DNA of 64,000 nt, taken from Eukaryota sp. TZLM1-RC. Taxonomy: Eukaryota > Metamonada: BaSk clade. The stretch spans positions 62,001-126,000 of the forward strand of contig JAUPSS010000005.1 of the NCBI GenBank assembly GCA_040285825.1. Reading direction: 5' to 3'. Positions 27,639 to 37,960 of this stretch are shown here, one piece after another; position 1 is the stretch's first letter; every line of letters starts with the position of its first letter. The notes beneath the pieces are model-generated. The model was given only the letters and a program-made list of their open reading frames with translations, made no database searches and had not been told where the DNA came from. The translations under genes and the position numbers were made by a program.

Positions 27639-29617
27639 ATTTAAACTTATTCCAAGAACTTTCATCCTTGGTGAGATCGTCCACAGACGTTCTAGAATCC
27701 TCGAATAATTGGCCACCAATCTTAGTGGGCCCATTTCTCCTCTAGAACAATACGTAGCTTTGAAGCTAGTTTCTTTGTGGTCTATGGAACGCTTCTGGTC
27801 TTGCTCCATAGTAGTGCTCACTAATTGCAATTTCTAGCTGATTTAGTGATGCAGAAATGTCTCTAGACCATACTTGATTACATTCCGAACAACTGAAATA
27901 GGCGTTGTGAACTTTAACTTCACCATCAACTTCTCGATAGATCTTTTGGTGTAGCATCTTGCAGCAGTTCACCTTTTGAGATGTCATATATTCATCTCCG
28001 ATCTTCACATTAGCAAATGAACGTTGTAACAACTTGAGAAACGTCTTACGTGGAGTTTTCACTTTTTGACGTGATGGACCACCACCTTCATTGCCAAACC
28101 ACACCTTTACTTCTCGACCGTCTGCAAATTTTTTCACTTTGTTGATAATGGAGCTAAATCTTTTCTGTTTTCTTGTAAAGAAGTCAAATGTGTTTCTCCC
28201 AAATGTTTTTCGAGCATTCAGATATAATTGCTGCTTTAGCAATGATCGTCTTACGTTATTACCTTCATAGTCCTTATAGTCTCCGATAGTTGATATTTCA
28301 AGCAGATAATGGTTCAATTTCTGCACGTCATAAACATCTATTGATGAGTGGGTAAGTGAAGCGGAGTGATTCATTTTTCGTTGCTTTGGTGCCAAAAAGA
28401 TATTGGATACGGTCGGTTCTGAACATGTTCCAATGCTTGAACCACATAGATTTGAGTGGTTGATGACCCAGAACACCATTTCCATTTGGTCATCAGGTGC
28501 CTGCCGCTCAGTAGCTTTTGGTTTCTGGCGAGGTCTTGGCCGTTCAACCTTGGCTTGCAAGGTATGTTTTCTATTCCGAGTGGTTTCGTAGTAGTCAAGT
28601 TCCCCTCTGGATTTCTTATCAGCCAGGGCTTCTCCAGACAATATCACTCGTGTTGCTTTTGGGTGGGGTTTGAAAGTTATAGGGACACTATCACCATTAG
28701 AAGACATGGTGTGGTCATCAGCTTTTGTTCTAAAAAATAAGGGTTTTTCAAAGTTGTTTGTAATGTGTTTTTGGAGATAAAATGGCTGAGAACTCATGTG
28801 GAAAAGGGAACAAAAGCAAGCTTCAAACTAGCGATATGGGTGAGTCTATGTCGTCTAAAGGTATGTGCAAAGGCTTGCTCCAGGTAGTTTTTGATTGTTA
28901 ATCCGCAACGAAAGATGTAGGTACTATTCCCTTGATTAAGAGTCACTCTTCGGGAAGAAAGAAGAGTGTTGTACCTTTGTGGATAACCAACCAAGAAGTT
29001 GAATAGAGTGACGGCCATGGTATGGTGTGTGTTGATCCAAGAAAGAAGAGGTTCCTGAAAGTTCGTGCTGCTGTGAAGTACAAAACCAGCATAAGTGGCT
29101 GGTGCAGGGCAGTTATGACCTACTGCATACGAGCGGAAGAAGTTGAGCTTCCAAGACACAAGACCATCAGCTAGGAGCTGCTGGTAGTTACCTTGCAGCT
29201 GGCGGCACTTTGCATCCACTAGTTGTTGGAGAGGCCCACTAGTGCGCAGTGCAAAATTACGACCTGTTCTTGACATGAACAAAGCAGCAAACGGCCATGA
29301 TGTTGAAATTCGTTGGAGCTCTCATACACATGGCATTTGTCAGGTCTGTTGAATGGATGTCTGACTATTGCCTCAGTGACCGCCACAAAATCAAGACATT
29401 GACTCCAGAATTGATGCTGAGTCAGGAAATGACTGTCTTTAGGGAAGCGCACAGCAAACACTCTGGCCAGCAAGTTGCCCAGGTGAGCCATGGTGGTCAC
29501 CTTGGTCAGCTGTCCCTCAATATAATCACACACTGGCCGCTCAAAGAACTGATGAAGGGAGCAGGCACGTGTCCATGACTTCATAAACCTTACTGGAAGT
29601 GGAAGGCGCACAGTCAT
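27639..29617 (-). pseudogene. Fanzor (second lineage), nearly full length, frameshifted
   Basis: Overlapping minus-strand frames (29617-29219, 29282-28794, 28797-27766, then the tail to about 27639) make up one decayed Fanzor. The N-terminal part is helical. The middle keeps RGELDYYETTRNRKHTLQAK, which follows the RuvC-I strand in related proteins. RuvC-II is KVWFGNEGGGPSRQ. After it come KLLQRSFANVKIGDEYMTSQ, a zinc ribbon CC...CSEC and RuvC-III QVWSRDISASLNQ with the Asp kept. At least three frame changes disable it. This protein differs clearly from the Fanzor1 copies at 9.8 kb. Its tail sequence (27639-27678) recurs upstream of CDC16. EB1 begins about 80 bases downstream in the same orientation. 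Confidence 0.7.
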
Positions 29618-30480
29618 TCAGAAATGATTGATTTCTGAGTTTCAGTTACTTTTAAAATTTGGTCTATTTCGGATTCAACAAGGAAGAACCCAGTGTTTTG
29701 GCTTTGTTAGTTTTATTATTAGTTTGTTAGTTATTATTATTAGTGATTTTGGTATTATTAGTTTGTTATTGTTTGTTGGTTTCGTTCAATGTGCTCAAAC
29801 CTTGACTATAAAACATTGGATCCCATAAAATAGACTAGCGGAGATAACTAACAATAAACAGTCTATGGAGGCACTAATGGCTAGTCTTGAGTCTTAACTC
29901 GAGTCTATTGCAGATCGTCCATCTCAAGCTGCTCCAACAACTTCTTCTGCGCCACCTCTTTCAGGTGCACTTCTTGTCTTGAAACTAGACATCTGAATAC
30001 TTAAAATAACCTTATCTCTCTACTTCGCCCTCTTCACACTCTTTCTACTCATTTCTCCTCCATAGAAGATGTTCTCACTTCCAAAAATTGTTACTTGGCT
30101 ACAGATACATCGTGATATACCAACTCCTGTCTTCACTTGTAGTACCATCAGTTGTCAATATATAACCTTACACCTCTAGTATCGTTTGATCACTCTCTAC
30201 GAATCAACTCACTCCAACCTCAACCTACACCAGTCTAACCTACTACGATATACATGAACTTCTAGAGTCTAATGAGCAGAAGACTTTTGAACTAACTGAA
30301 CTTCAATTGAAACTCAATTGAAGACACTTGTTATGTTAGTCAACATGGTTTCCTTGCAGAGATTGATTTTGACCAATTTCATATTAATGTAGTCTGATAC
30401 TGATTGTTTTACAATAAATACGATTTTTCTCCATTAATTAATTTATTTCTTCAGATTAATCAATAAAACTGGGCGTCAAG
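29618..30480 (+). mobile_element. possible LTR-retrotransposon leader and Gag scrap
   Basis: Low-complexity TTATTAGTTTGTTA repeats (29695-29770) precede a TATAAAACA (29806) and GGATCCCATAAAATAGACTAG. Then an ATG at 29865 opens MEALMASLES, after a stop SIADRPSQAAPTTSSAPPLS, and frameshifted serine/proline-rich sequence. The composition resembles the start of a Ty3/gypsy Gag with its leader. No protease, RT or integrase follows and no second LTR was found, so the call is tentative. Confidence 0.35.
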
Positions 30481-31358
30481 TTCATTCAATTGTTCATATA
30501 CAAGTGTTACCGTCCTCTCACATTCTTCTTTCACATGATTCTTCTGTTGTCACTAATGGTGATCTGTGGTGAGATTTCCTGTTTGCCTAGGCAAAGTAGA
30601 ATGTGTGTTATGATGAAGGTAAAGGGACTTTCTTCAACTTTTTTTTTGCCATTATATAAAAAACTATAAAGTAATACCAATACTAATTTATTTCTAAAGC
30701 TAAATAAGGCTACCAATATTCAACAATCAGGCAACTGTCCACTCAACCGCATGCAAATATAATTTGTATCCACTTATATTTTCTGTTCAGTTGTTTGTTC
30801 AGTGTGAACCATTTTGTTCAGTTGCTTCCAACGGCTTACTTTTTGGGGAGCTTTTGAACTATTCATCAAAAGAAAAATTAATAGAAATTTTCACATTTTT
30901 TGGTTAAAAAATGGTGTTTCTGAATTTTAAGGAAATGATGAAGCTAGTGTTTGATACATTGCCCTTTCTTGGTTCTCATTATGAGAAAGCATCTGGTAGT
31001 TGATGTATAATTTATACAAGGTTACTCAAAATTTTTGTTGAAAAAAAAAACAATTTTCAGAAAACCATTTGGTCCTTGAAAATACATTTTTTGTTTTACC
31101 TAAATTGTGTTGATAACAGATACCGTACTTGAAAAAAATATAGTTTTTGTTCAGATCATCAAGTTGAACATTAACAAATCCCAAATCATCTGGGTTATCC
31201 ATGGAAGATTAGGTTCTATCCGTTATCTATCCATAAGAGAAGAATGTCCTCGTTAGCGCACTGGATCTCAATGAATGAAGGGATGACCAGAAAAATGTAT
31301 TCCTGGTCATGCCCACTTTCCACAAAAGTCAATTGTCGTGAGTCATCGTGACTAGAGT
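30481..31358. other. intergenic, no clear feature
   Basis: About 880 AT-rich bases. A short GTTCAGTTGTTTGTTCAGTG near 30790 repeats GTTCAGTTG at 30825. The minus-strand frame at 31216-31437 has no recognised motif. I see no element or RNA gene that can be supported. Confidence 0.4.
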
Positions 31359-31525
31359 TAGTTAATTTTGTTGTTATTATCAAATAAATGGGTAACCACC
31401 AATAATTTTGGTTAGTCAGTTTTTCTGTTTTAAACAAAAATGTACGTGTTTATCTAATTCATCTCTTTTATCAAAAATGAATACCTCAACAACATCAACA
31501 TAACGAAAACATTTCTAAATAAATA
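31359..31525 (+). repeat. dispersed repeat, copy 1 (about 165 bp)
   Basis: It shares the order GTTATTATCAAATAA, GGGTAACCACCAATAAT, TTGGTTA, TTTTAAACAAAAATGTACG, TTTATCTAAT, AAAAATGAA, ACCTCAAC and TTTCTAAATAA with 58250-58418, in the same orientation. An internal inverted repeat (GTAACCACCAAT with ATTGGTTA) could form a hairpin. Its nature is unknown; it may be a SINE or the 3' end of a retroelement. Confidence 0.65.
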
Positions 31526-31766
31526 TCTGAATCATATTAATTAAGAAAACCAAAATGTTGAATAATATGCAGAAATTGTCGAACACTCATCTTCTTGTAA
31601 CGCTGCATTGGACAAACAACTTCCTTTCTTTTTGTTTCTTTTTGTTTCTTCTTCTGCTAAATTTGACAAAAATATAATAAAGTCGTTTATTTTTACAATT
31701 CTTAAAATCGAAAATTATTTAAAAAAATACAATAAAATACAGCAAAAAAAAGTAATTAATTAAGAA
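31526..31766. other. AT-rich 3' flank of the CFAP61-like gene
   Basis: Contains TTTCTTTTTGTTTC repeats near 31625 and A-rich runs. No coding sequence was found. Confidence 0.35.
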
Positions 31767-34619
31767 TTAAACCAAATAATGGTCAGTAAGTTCGGAATTT
31801 TGATTTAAAATCAAAGGAAGGTATTTGGCAATCAAACCCTCAATTGAGTAATTACTTTCCTGAATCAAGGCTTCTCTGAGTATGGTAAAAGCATCTTCAT
31901 ATAGTAATTGAGCCCAACTTTGATTCACAAAATCAAACAAGTCAGTGATTAAATTTTGCTTGAATCGTTCAATTAGATGGTTCAATGTATTAGAATCAAC
32001 AGCTAACAATTTGGAAAATTCAAGCAACTTACTTGCACAAAGATTATCACTTCTTAAAGCAATTCCTGTTAGAATGGAATTTTCAAATCCAAAGCACGAA
32101 AAAGAATCATTATTTGCACTTTCAGCAAAAAAGGGTTCTGGTTCGATGTCATTTTGATTGAATTTTTGATTGTTGAACAAGGAAGAGACCAAAAATGATT
32201 TAGAAGAAAAAGAATTATCCAATATTCTTACAATAAAGGTACTTTTAAAAGGCTCATTAGGCAAGTGCAAAGGGGACAGAACACAATTTAGCAAGGGCAA
32301 TTCCTTAACCATTGACAAAGAGACCTGGGGTTGAGTGCAAGAAAGGTTATACATTGAAGGAATTAGGTCTGCAATATATCTTCCAATTGAAACTAAACAT
32401 ATTTGGTTTAGGTCAAGCAGTTGACCTAAATTAAGGTGTGATCTTCTTGATAAATTAGTTAAAGGACCAATACTGAAAATAAAACGATCGTTAGTCAAAA
32501 GATGTTGATCAACAAGTAACGTATCATTTGAAACATCGGAAATTAAATCTAAATTACTTGCCAAATAGTTATTGATGTCAAAACTAGGAAGAAAAAGGGA
32601 GAAAAAGTAGCAAAAATCAAAATTTAATTGATTGGATTCGGAGGTTCCCAAATATTCAACGGAATTTTCAGTTAAATCAACCACTTTATCAGCATAAATG
32701 ACTTCAATTCCAGTGAAAGTGGATAATAAAGAAACCAAATAATTAAAAGATTTAATTAGAATTGAATCATTTGTTTTGTGGGAATTACCGGTAGCAATTA
32801 GTAATTTTAAATCGAGTAATGAATCATTTTGATTGATTAGGTCAATAATACCAAATATTGATCCAATCGCCGCCAATTGGTGACTGCATTCTGGAAAATC
32901 TTGATTGAGGGAATAAACGTCATCAACAATAATCAAAAAGGAAAGATTTTGACCGCCAATCAAACCTTGATTAATTACACTCAAAGAATTATCAAGACTG
33001 GTTGCCGAAACTGGAGAGAAAACTCTGGAATTACTATCCTCACTGGTTAAAAGGACTGGAGAAACAATCAAAAAATCATAATTAATGACCTTTTCAACTG
33101 AATTATGACCCACTATCGTGATCTTTTTGGACTCTTTAATTATATCCTGAACAAACCCTTTTTCAATTGAAAATATATCAAATCCATAATTCTTAAATAA
33201 CGAATCAACATTAAAATCTGCATTGACAGGCCAATATTTAGAACTAGTCGATAAATGTTCATCTGGATCAATGATAGTAATTTTGTATTGGAAATTCTTA
33301 TTAATAATCAAATTTTTTACCACTTCCAAAGACCAACTCGAAAGCCCAATAATAACAATATGGAAAGGTACCTTTGTCAGGGGTCTGACAAGCTGAAATT
33401 TTGAAAAAAACTTGCAAGGTGCCGATGGCAGTTGAATTGATTGTTGACTGGTTGCTGAAATTTTGGCAACTTCACACGTCATCAAAGGCAAATTTGAAGT
33501 TTGAGAAACCAAAAGACTTGATTGAGTGAGGGTCATAATTGCCAAGAAAATGTGAGAAAATGACGTCATCAGAGTCGGAATATTGACCTGCTCTATAGAT
33601 ACAGCAGAAATTTGACCAAATATAGATAAAACATTTAAATTGTCCAATGAATTATTCAAGCCAAAGAGATTACCAAAATGATATAACTTGCCATAATCAG
33701 TCACTTGATTACAGGAAAGTCGTTGAAATTTGATTGAAATCAACCCCTCAGAATCATGGATCACGTGATCATCACTCAAAATAAAAGACTGGTCAACAAC
33801 GGTCAAACGGTCAATAAAATAAAGAGAATTACTACTTTTCCAACAAAATTCAGCAACTGGATGATCAAAAATCGTTAAATTTGATTGGCAATTTGATTGA
33901 TTACTAACATTCTCAATGACTGCAACATCAATCTTTAATTCCTTCATAAAATCGGCAACTAAACGTCTAACTTCTGTAAAAATTTCATAAGTTTTGATTG
34001 AAAACAGGCAAAGCTTTCCAATCCTCGTCTCCCTACCGTAAACGTCCCTCCAATTGACAGTTGAATGATCTTCTCTACTTAGAGTCAAAGCTTCGTTTAC
34101 CACGAATCCTGAAATAATTCCTTGATACTCTCCATTCAATTCAACTACCTTGCAGTAGTAATCACTCTCTTCTTCACCCTTGACAAGAAAATCTACCAAA
34201 TCATCAGTGGAAGGGAGAAGATTGGGAGGAAATGAGTCACAAAGATCATCAAATTCTTCGAGGTAAACATTGCGTAAGGCAAGGTTGTTGTTGAAGAGGC
34301 AAACATCCCGTTGGACAGTGCCAATAGGGGATGATATCGAAGTGACGAAGGGTAAGGTAGAGAAGGCTTGCTGGAGCATGAAAATCAAAGAGTCTTGGGT
34401 TTCCCAGGCATAATGTGTAATGGAAAGAGTGTTCAATGAGGAGGAATCAAGAAATATAACTGCTGAGATGTTAGAGTAATCACCAATGGTGACAAGAGAG
34501 AGGACAGAGGTAGAAACTAAGAGGAATGCATCATTTTCAGTGAGTGGTGTAGCATTGAGAGAGTTGTAGAATAGCACCGCATCAGGTATAAGATCAGAGG
34601 TGAGACGCTGAACTACCAT
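31767..34619 (-). CDS. CFAP61: CFAP61-like cilia and flagella associated protein
   Basis: 950 residues. The N-terminal third looks like the GNAT-like CFAP61 N-terminal domain: YSNISAVIFLDSSSLNT, DYYCKVVELNGEYQGIISGF, and EIFTEVRRLVADFMKELKID. A Rossmann-type nucleotide-binding fold begins near residue 425 with VPFHIVIIGLSSWSLEVVKN. After it come KITIIDPDEHL and VINYDFLIVSPVLL, equivalent to the dinucleotide-binding half of CFAP61, whose glycine motif is also degenerate. The C-terminus ends in helices. CFAP61 is part of the calmodulin-associated complex at axonemal radial spokes, so the organism probably builds motile flagella. It is somewhat shorter than the animal protein. The gene shares a 37-base divergent spacer with ALG9. 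Confidence 0.7.
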   Translation of the reverse strand: MVVQRLTSDLIPDAVLFYNSLNATPLTENDAFLLVSTSVLSLVTIGDYSNISAVIFLDSSSLNTLSITHYAWETQDSLIFMLQQAFSTLPFVTSISSPIGTVQRDVCLFNNNLALRNVYLEEFDDLCDSFPPNLLPSTDDLVDFLVKGEEESDYYCKVVELNGEYQGIISGFVVNEALTLSREDHSTVNWRDVYGRETRIGKLCLFSIKTYEIFTEVRRLVADFMKELKIDVAVIENVSNQSNCQSNLTIFDHPVAEFCWKSSNSLYFIDRLTVVDQSFILSDDHVIHDSEGLISIKFQRLSCNQVTDYGKLYHFGNLFGLNNSLDNLNVLSIFGQISAVSIEQVNIPTLMTSFSHIFLAIMTLTQSSLLVSQTSNLPLMTCEVAKISATSQQSIQLPSAPCKFFSKFQLVRPLTKVPFHIVIIGLSSWSLEVVKNLIINKNFQYKITIIDPDEHLSTSSKYWPVNADFNVDSLFKNYGFDIFSIEKGFVQDIIKESKKITIVGHNSVEKVINYDFLIVSPVLLTSEDSNSRVFSPVSATSLDNSLSVINQGLIGGQNLSFLIIVDDVYSLNQDFPECSHQLAAIGSIFGIIDLINQNDSLLDLKLLIATGNSHKTNDSILIKSFNYLVSLLSTFTGIEVIYADKVVDLTENSVEYLGTSESNQLNFDFCYFFSLFLPSFDINNYLASNLDLISDVSNDTLLVDQHLLTNDRFIFSIGPLTNLSRRSHLNLGQLLDLNQICLVSIGRYIADLIPSMYNLSCTQPQVSLSMVKELPLLNCVLSPLHLPNEPFKSTFIVRILDNSFSSKSFLVSSLFNNQKFNQNDIEPEPFFAESANNDSFSCFGFENSILTGIALRSDNLCASKLLEFSKLLAVDSNTLNHLIERFKQNLITDLFDFVNQSWAQLLYEDAFTILREALIQESNYSIEGLIAKYLPLILNQNSELTDHYLV

Positions 34620-34656
34620 AAACTTTGAGTTGAAGCAAATTGATAGGAATTACTCA

Positions 34657-36288
34657 ATGTCAATCTCTCGCAGCAAGGTGTTCCTTTATGGCACGTATGT
34701 CCTCATTCGATTGGTGTTGTCATACTATGTTCTTTTTGATGATTGTGACGAGACTATGAACTACTTTGAACCATTACATTACTTACTATATGGTAAGGGT
34801 CTTCAAACCTGGGAATACGCTCCTTCTTTTTCCCTACGATCTTATTTTTACCTCATGGTCTTTGGACTTCCTGCGTTCATCGCTAAATTACCTATTTTTT
34901 CATTTATACCCAAACCAGTCATTCTCCATCTAATTCGTTCTTGGCTCGTCATACTTTTTAGTGCCTCAGAACTTACCCTCTTTCATGCCCTCTCTTCTTA
35001 CTCCTCTCACTTCACTTCATTCCTCTCGATTGTTTCGCTATTCTCTTCCCCTTTGATAAAAGCATCTGTCGCCTTCCTTCCTTCTTCTTCTGCTCTTTTC
35101 TTTTACAACTTATCCTCTGCATTTACCCTGAGTGATCATCATTGGTTATCATTAGTATGTGTTTGCTGCTCGGTTCTTTGGACTTGGCCTTTCTCAGGCT
35201 TGGTGTTTTTAATTAATTTTGTTTTCAATTATTTTAAGCTTTTAAAATCCGAATCTCTTAAACGTGTTATTATTAAATCTTTTTTAATCTTTTCTTTCAG
35301 TTTACTTCCTCAATTTTTGTTAGATTCTTATTTTTATGGTAAGCCAGTTATTCCTTCTTTAAATATTGTATTATACAATGTTTTCTCAGATACCTCAAAG
35401 GGACCTCACTTATATGGGGTAGAACCTTGGTATTATTACTTTTTAAACCTTTTTGTTAATTTAGGCCCTGTTTTAATTCTTTGTTTTTTAGGTGTTTGTT
35501 TTTTAATTTATCATTCAACTTTGATGTTGAAAGAATCCTATTTCCCCTACTACTTTTTCCCTTCAATTTTATTATCTTTTTCTTCTATTATTTGGACCAT
35601 ATTTATGTCATTCCAACCACACAAGGAAGAACGATTCATTTCTCCTGCTTTGAATGGAATTCTAGTTTTAATTACCTATCCAATTGCTTGCGTCTATGAT
35701 GAAATCAATGCAGTTAAGCCGAGCAGCTTCTTCTTCAGGTTTAGAAAGTTTTTAATGAGATTTTGTCTCTTTATTTTGTTAATCCCTATTTTCTATGGAG
35801 TGTTCCGAATTGCTGGTCTCTATGCCAATTACGGTGCTCCACGTTTTGTTTTTGATGACTTCTATTACTCAAATTATAAACACAACCATGAACACAACCA
35901 AACTATTTGTCTGGGAAAAGAATGGTACCGCTTTCAAACACACTTTTATGTTCCAAATAATTTCAAGTTGGAATTCATTAAATCTGGTTTTGAAGGACAT
36001 TTGCCAAAGTTATTTTTGGAGGATAATAAATTGACGACTAATATCGATCGAAAAGGTTTTAATGATCTTAATATTGGGGATTTTTCTGTTTTTGTCGATG
36101 TTTATGACTGTGATTACGTGATTGATTTAGAATTGATTGGCCAGAATGAAGAATATTTATCAAATTTAAATGAATTTACCGTTTTAAATTCTTTCAAATT
36201 CTTAGATTCCAACAGCTCTCCTTGGTATTGTAGAATTATTTACACTTTTTTCAGAAAAAATGCGTATTTGGAAATTATTTATTGCTGA
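34657..36288 (+). CDS. ALG9: ALG9 alpha-1,2-mannosyltransferase (dolichol-linked oligosaccharide synthesis)
   Basis: 543 residues from the ATG at 34657; the open frame extends back to a TTG at 34630, but that would run almost into the CFAP61 start. This is a GT22-family, multi-span ER enzyme that adds mannose from dolichol-P-mannose to the lumenal lipid-linked oligosaccharide. Key blocks are DDCDETMNYFEPLHYLLYG (about residues 28-46, with the catalytic DE of the first lumenal loop), LQTWEYAPSFSLRSY, and SFQPHKEERFISPALNG (about 318-334). In the last block HKEERF is the family signature. The C-terminal lumenal part carries CLGKEWYRFQTHFYVP and SPWYCRIIYTFFR. The HKEERF and DE motifs are intact, so the enzyme should be active. 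It acts downstream of dolichol supply (SRD5A3). Confidence 0.93.
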   Translation: MSISRSKVFLYGTYVLIRLVLSYYVLFDDCDETMNYFEPLHYLLYGKGLQTWEYAPSFSLRSYFYLMVFGLPAFIAKLPIFSFIPKPVILHLIRSWLVILFSASELTLFHALSSYSSHFTSFLSIVSLFSSPLIKASVAFLPSSSALFFYNLSSAFTLSDHHWLSLVCVCCSVLWTWPFSGLVFLINFVFNYFKLLKSESLKRVIIKSFLIFSFSLLPQFLLDSYFYGKPVIPSLNIVLYNVFSDTSKGPHLYGVEPWYYYFLNLFVNLGPVLILCFLGVCFLIYHSTLMLKESYFPYYFFPSILLSFSSIIWTIFMSFQPHKEERFISPALNGILVLITYPIACVYDEINAVKPSSFFFRFRKFLMRFCLFILLIPIFYGVFRIAGLYANYGAPRFVFDDFYYSNYKHNHEHNQTICLGKEWYRFQTHFYVPNNFKLEFIKSGFEGHLPKLFLEDNKLTTNIDRKGFNDLNIGDFSVFVDVYDCDYVIDLELIGQNEEYLSNLNEFTVLNSFKFLDSNSSPWYCRIIYTFFRKNAYLEIIYC

Positions 36289-36687
36289 AAAGAAATAAAT
36301 AATTATTAAAAAGATAAATGATTAAACAAAAAACAACTAATTTATTTATTTTCTAAGAAGAATCAAATCAAATCAAAACAAACTAAAACACTTAAGAAAC
36401 AAAATTCTCCACGCCAACTCTTGATGAATCCTTATAAAGTTTGGACATCATTAAACTCAAGTACTTGAGAACACTTCATTACAAAGCAAAAAAGACACGA
36501 TTCTTCCATAAATTCATTGAAAATTTTTCCACATGAACGACACAAATTATCAAAATCATTGAGAAAAACCAAGGCAGATTGACCAATGTTGCCAAAAATC
36601 GAGGAGGCAAAAGGAATAAACGAAAACTTCAAGTAAAGGTTCTTATTTGAATCATTTAATATAATCACTAATTAATGAATTAAAATT
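36289..36687 (-). mobile_element. RLE retroelement 3'-terminal scrap in a convergent gap
   Basis: Bases 36432-36668 on the minus strand encode FSFIPFASSIFGNIGQSALV followed by FLNDFDNLCR. They match the block VPFAVSLFGNIG-x-SG...FE-x-F at 61.2 kb and 39.2 kb, which lies just before the C-terminus of the RLE elements. After this the sequence diverges. It lies between the 3' ends of ALG9 and the next gene. Confidence 0.6.
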
Positions 36688-37290
36688 CTACCAATCACTT
36701 GGACTTGAATCATCAGGAATCTCGTCCTCACCATCAATTTCTTCTTCACTACTCGAACACGAGCTTGCACCACCAAGAGAAAACACATTACTTGGTAGAT
36801 CAAGTGAAATGGCAAAGTCGGGGTGGGTAGGAACCTGTGGAGAACAAGGGGTAACTATTTCTGGACTTGAAGGAGGTTCGGGTTCAGGGATCTTTTTGAT
36901 TGGATGGAGATCAATCTCAGTAGATACTTTATCATCGTTATCTTGTTCTTGTTGGTGTTCATGTTGGGGAGATGCGGGTGGTGAGACGACAGGTCTTTTG
37001 AATGCACTTTTCCCTTCAATATACGCCTTGACCTTGAGGTTGTGGGATTTAAGAATACGACCAAGTTGGTAACGGGCAAATTTGTAGCCTTTCTTTCGAA
37101 GATATTGCTCCATTGTCGTTTGGTTGTGCTTTTTCTCTATAAGTTCCTTAAGAAGTGAAACAGGAACATCAGTCGACTGCCCTTTGAACAACCTATTTCT
37201 CCTACGCCATTTGCCAGGAGGTCTATTCTTAGGAACTGGCCGATGGCCAATGTCAAAATTGGCCAAGTCAATGGGAGGATTGGAAGTCAT
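36688..37290 (-). CDS. unknown basic/acidic protein with a helical domain, shared promoter box
   Basis: 200 residues in three parts. The N-terminus is basic (RPVPKNRPPGKWRRRNRLFK, about 17-36). A helical domain follows (LLKELIEKKHNQTTMEQYLR and RKKGYKFARYQLGRILKSHN, about 47-85), whose two-helix spacing resembles a helix-turn-helix. A proline/serine-rich acidic tail ends SSEEEIDGEDEIPDD. Basic DNA-binding-like plus acidic activation-like parts suggest a nuclear regulator, but that is inference and no family is recognised. The start is the ATG five bases from the end of the shared box. Immediately upstream is a repeat also found upstream of RPP30. Confidence 0.7.
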   Translation of the reverse strand: MTSNPPIDLANFDIGHRPVPKNRPPGKWRRRNRLFKGQSTDVPVSLLKELIEKKHNQTTMEQYLRKKGYKFARYQLGRILKSHNLKVKAYIEGKSAFKRPVVSPPASPQHEHQQEQDNDDKVSTEIDLHPIKKIPEPEPPSSPEIVTPCSPQVPTHPDFAISLDLPSNVFSLGGASSCSSSEEEIDGEDEIPDDSSPSDW

Positions 37291-37341
37291 TCTTGCAGAT
37301 ACTGTCTATAACAATGGAATAAGTGTCTAATGTAGAGGGAC
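37291..37341 (-). promoter_or_regulatory. shared upstream box, copy C
   Basis: On the minus strand it reads CCCTCTACATTAG, ACACTTATTC, CATTGTTATAGACA, GTATCTGCAAGA, then ATG. The 30 bases nearest the ATG match the DDX3 box (43081-43110) at 27 positions, and all three differences are transitions. Confidence 0.65.
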
Positions 37342-37413
37342 AAGACTGAGGGATTTGGTCTGTGGACTCTGATTACATCTACTCCAATTCGATTAAAATT
37401 GCCCACCTCTAAT

Positions 37414-37538
37414 GAGCAATCAATATCCTGTGGAATACTGCTTTCGCCAGACTCATCTTTTAATAATCTAATTGTTTTTTCAGTCATTTGATTAATTATA
37501 CTGTTGTTTAAATCCATCCCATGCTGTTGGTCTTCACA
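37414..37538 (-). repeat. dispersed coding-derived repeat, copy 1
   Basis: On the minus strand one frame encodes CEDQQHGMDLNNSIINQMTE followed by KTIRLLKDESGESSIPQDID. The segment recurs at 51479-51601 with high identity, where one codon has become a stop. Both copies lie directly upstream of a shared promoter box in the same orientation. The parent protein is not recognised; a mobile element is likely. Confidence 0.65.
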
Positions 37539-37687
37539 TGGTTGAATGGATGAATTACCATGCCAGAAGAGGTACTTATTGATATAAAGTCTCATTATGA
37601 ATATCATCCCTTATTCTTTTAGATTTGGACCTTTTCAGTTCAAAACTTTTCTTTATACATATTTGTTTCAAACAAAATTGTAAAAAA

Positions 37688-37960
37688 CTAAAAATCAATC
37701 TCCTCAAACTCCACATCTACTATGGAAAACTTACGTACAGCATTTTCCTCATAAAATTTTTCTAGTGATAACAACGAGCTAGACACGAGGCTATACATTC
37801 CCTTAAAAATAGAAAATACAATTCTGTTTTGCCAAAAGGTTCGGTCAAATATTCTTCCAGTTCTGTTTTTGACAATAGAAGAGAATTCGTCCTCAAAACT
37901 TCGTACTTGATTGCACTTGAAAGGAACAAGTCTGTATGAAAGGTTTTTTGAATGAGTCAT
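37688..37960 (-). mobile_element. RLE retroelement C-terminal scrap
   Basis: One open frame ends in a well-conserved tail: FWQNRIVFSIFKGMYSLVSS, then EENAVRKFSIVDVEFEEIDF. It matches the tails at 38977-39249 (WLNRIVFCIFKSIP...DACLEDIEF) and 61025-61310. The upstream endonuclease part is lost. Confidence 0.65.

Noticed and set aside
34630-34656. N-terminal extension of ALG9 from a TTG
   Set aside because: The ATG at 34657 gives the normal family start, and the extension would leave 10 bases to the CFAP61 start.
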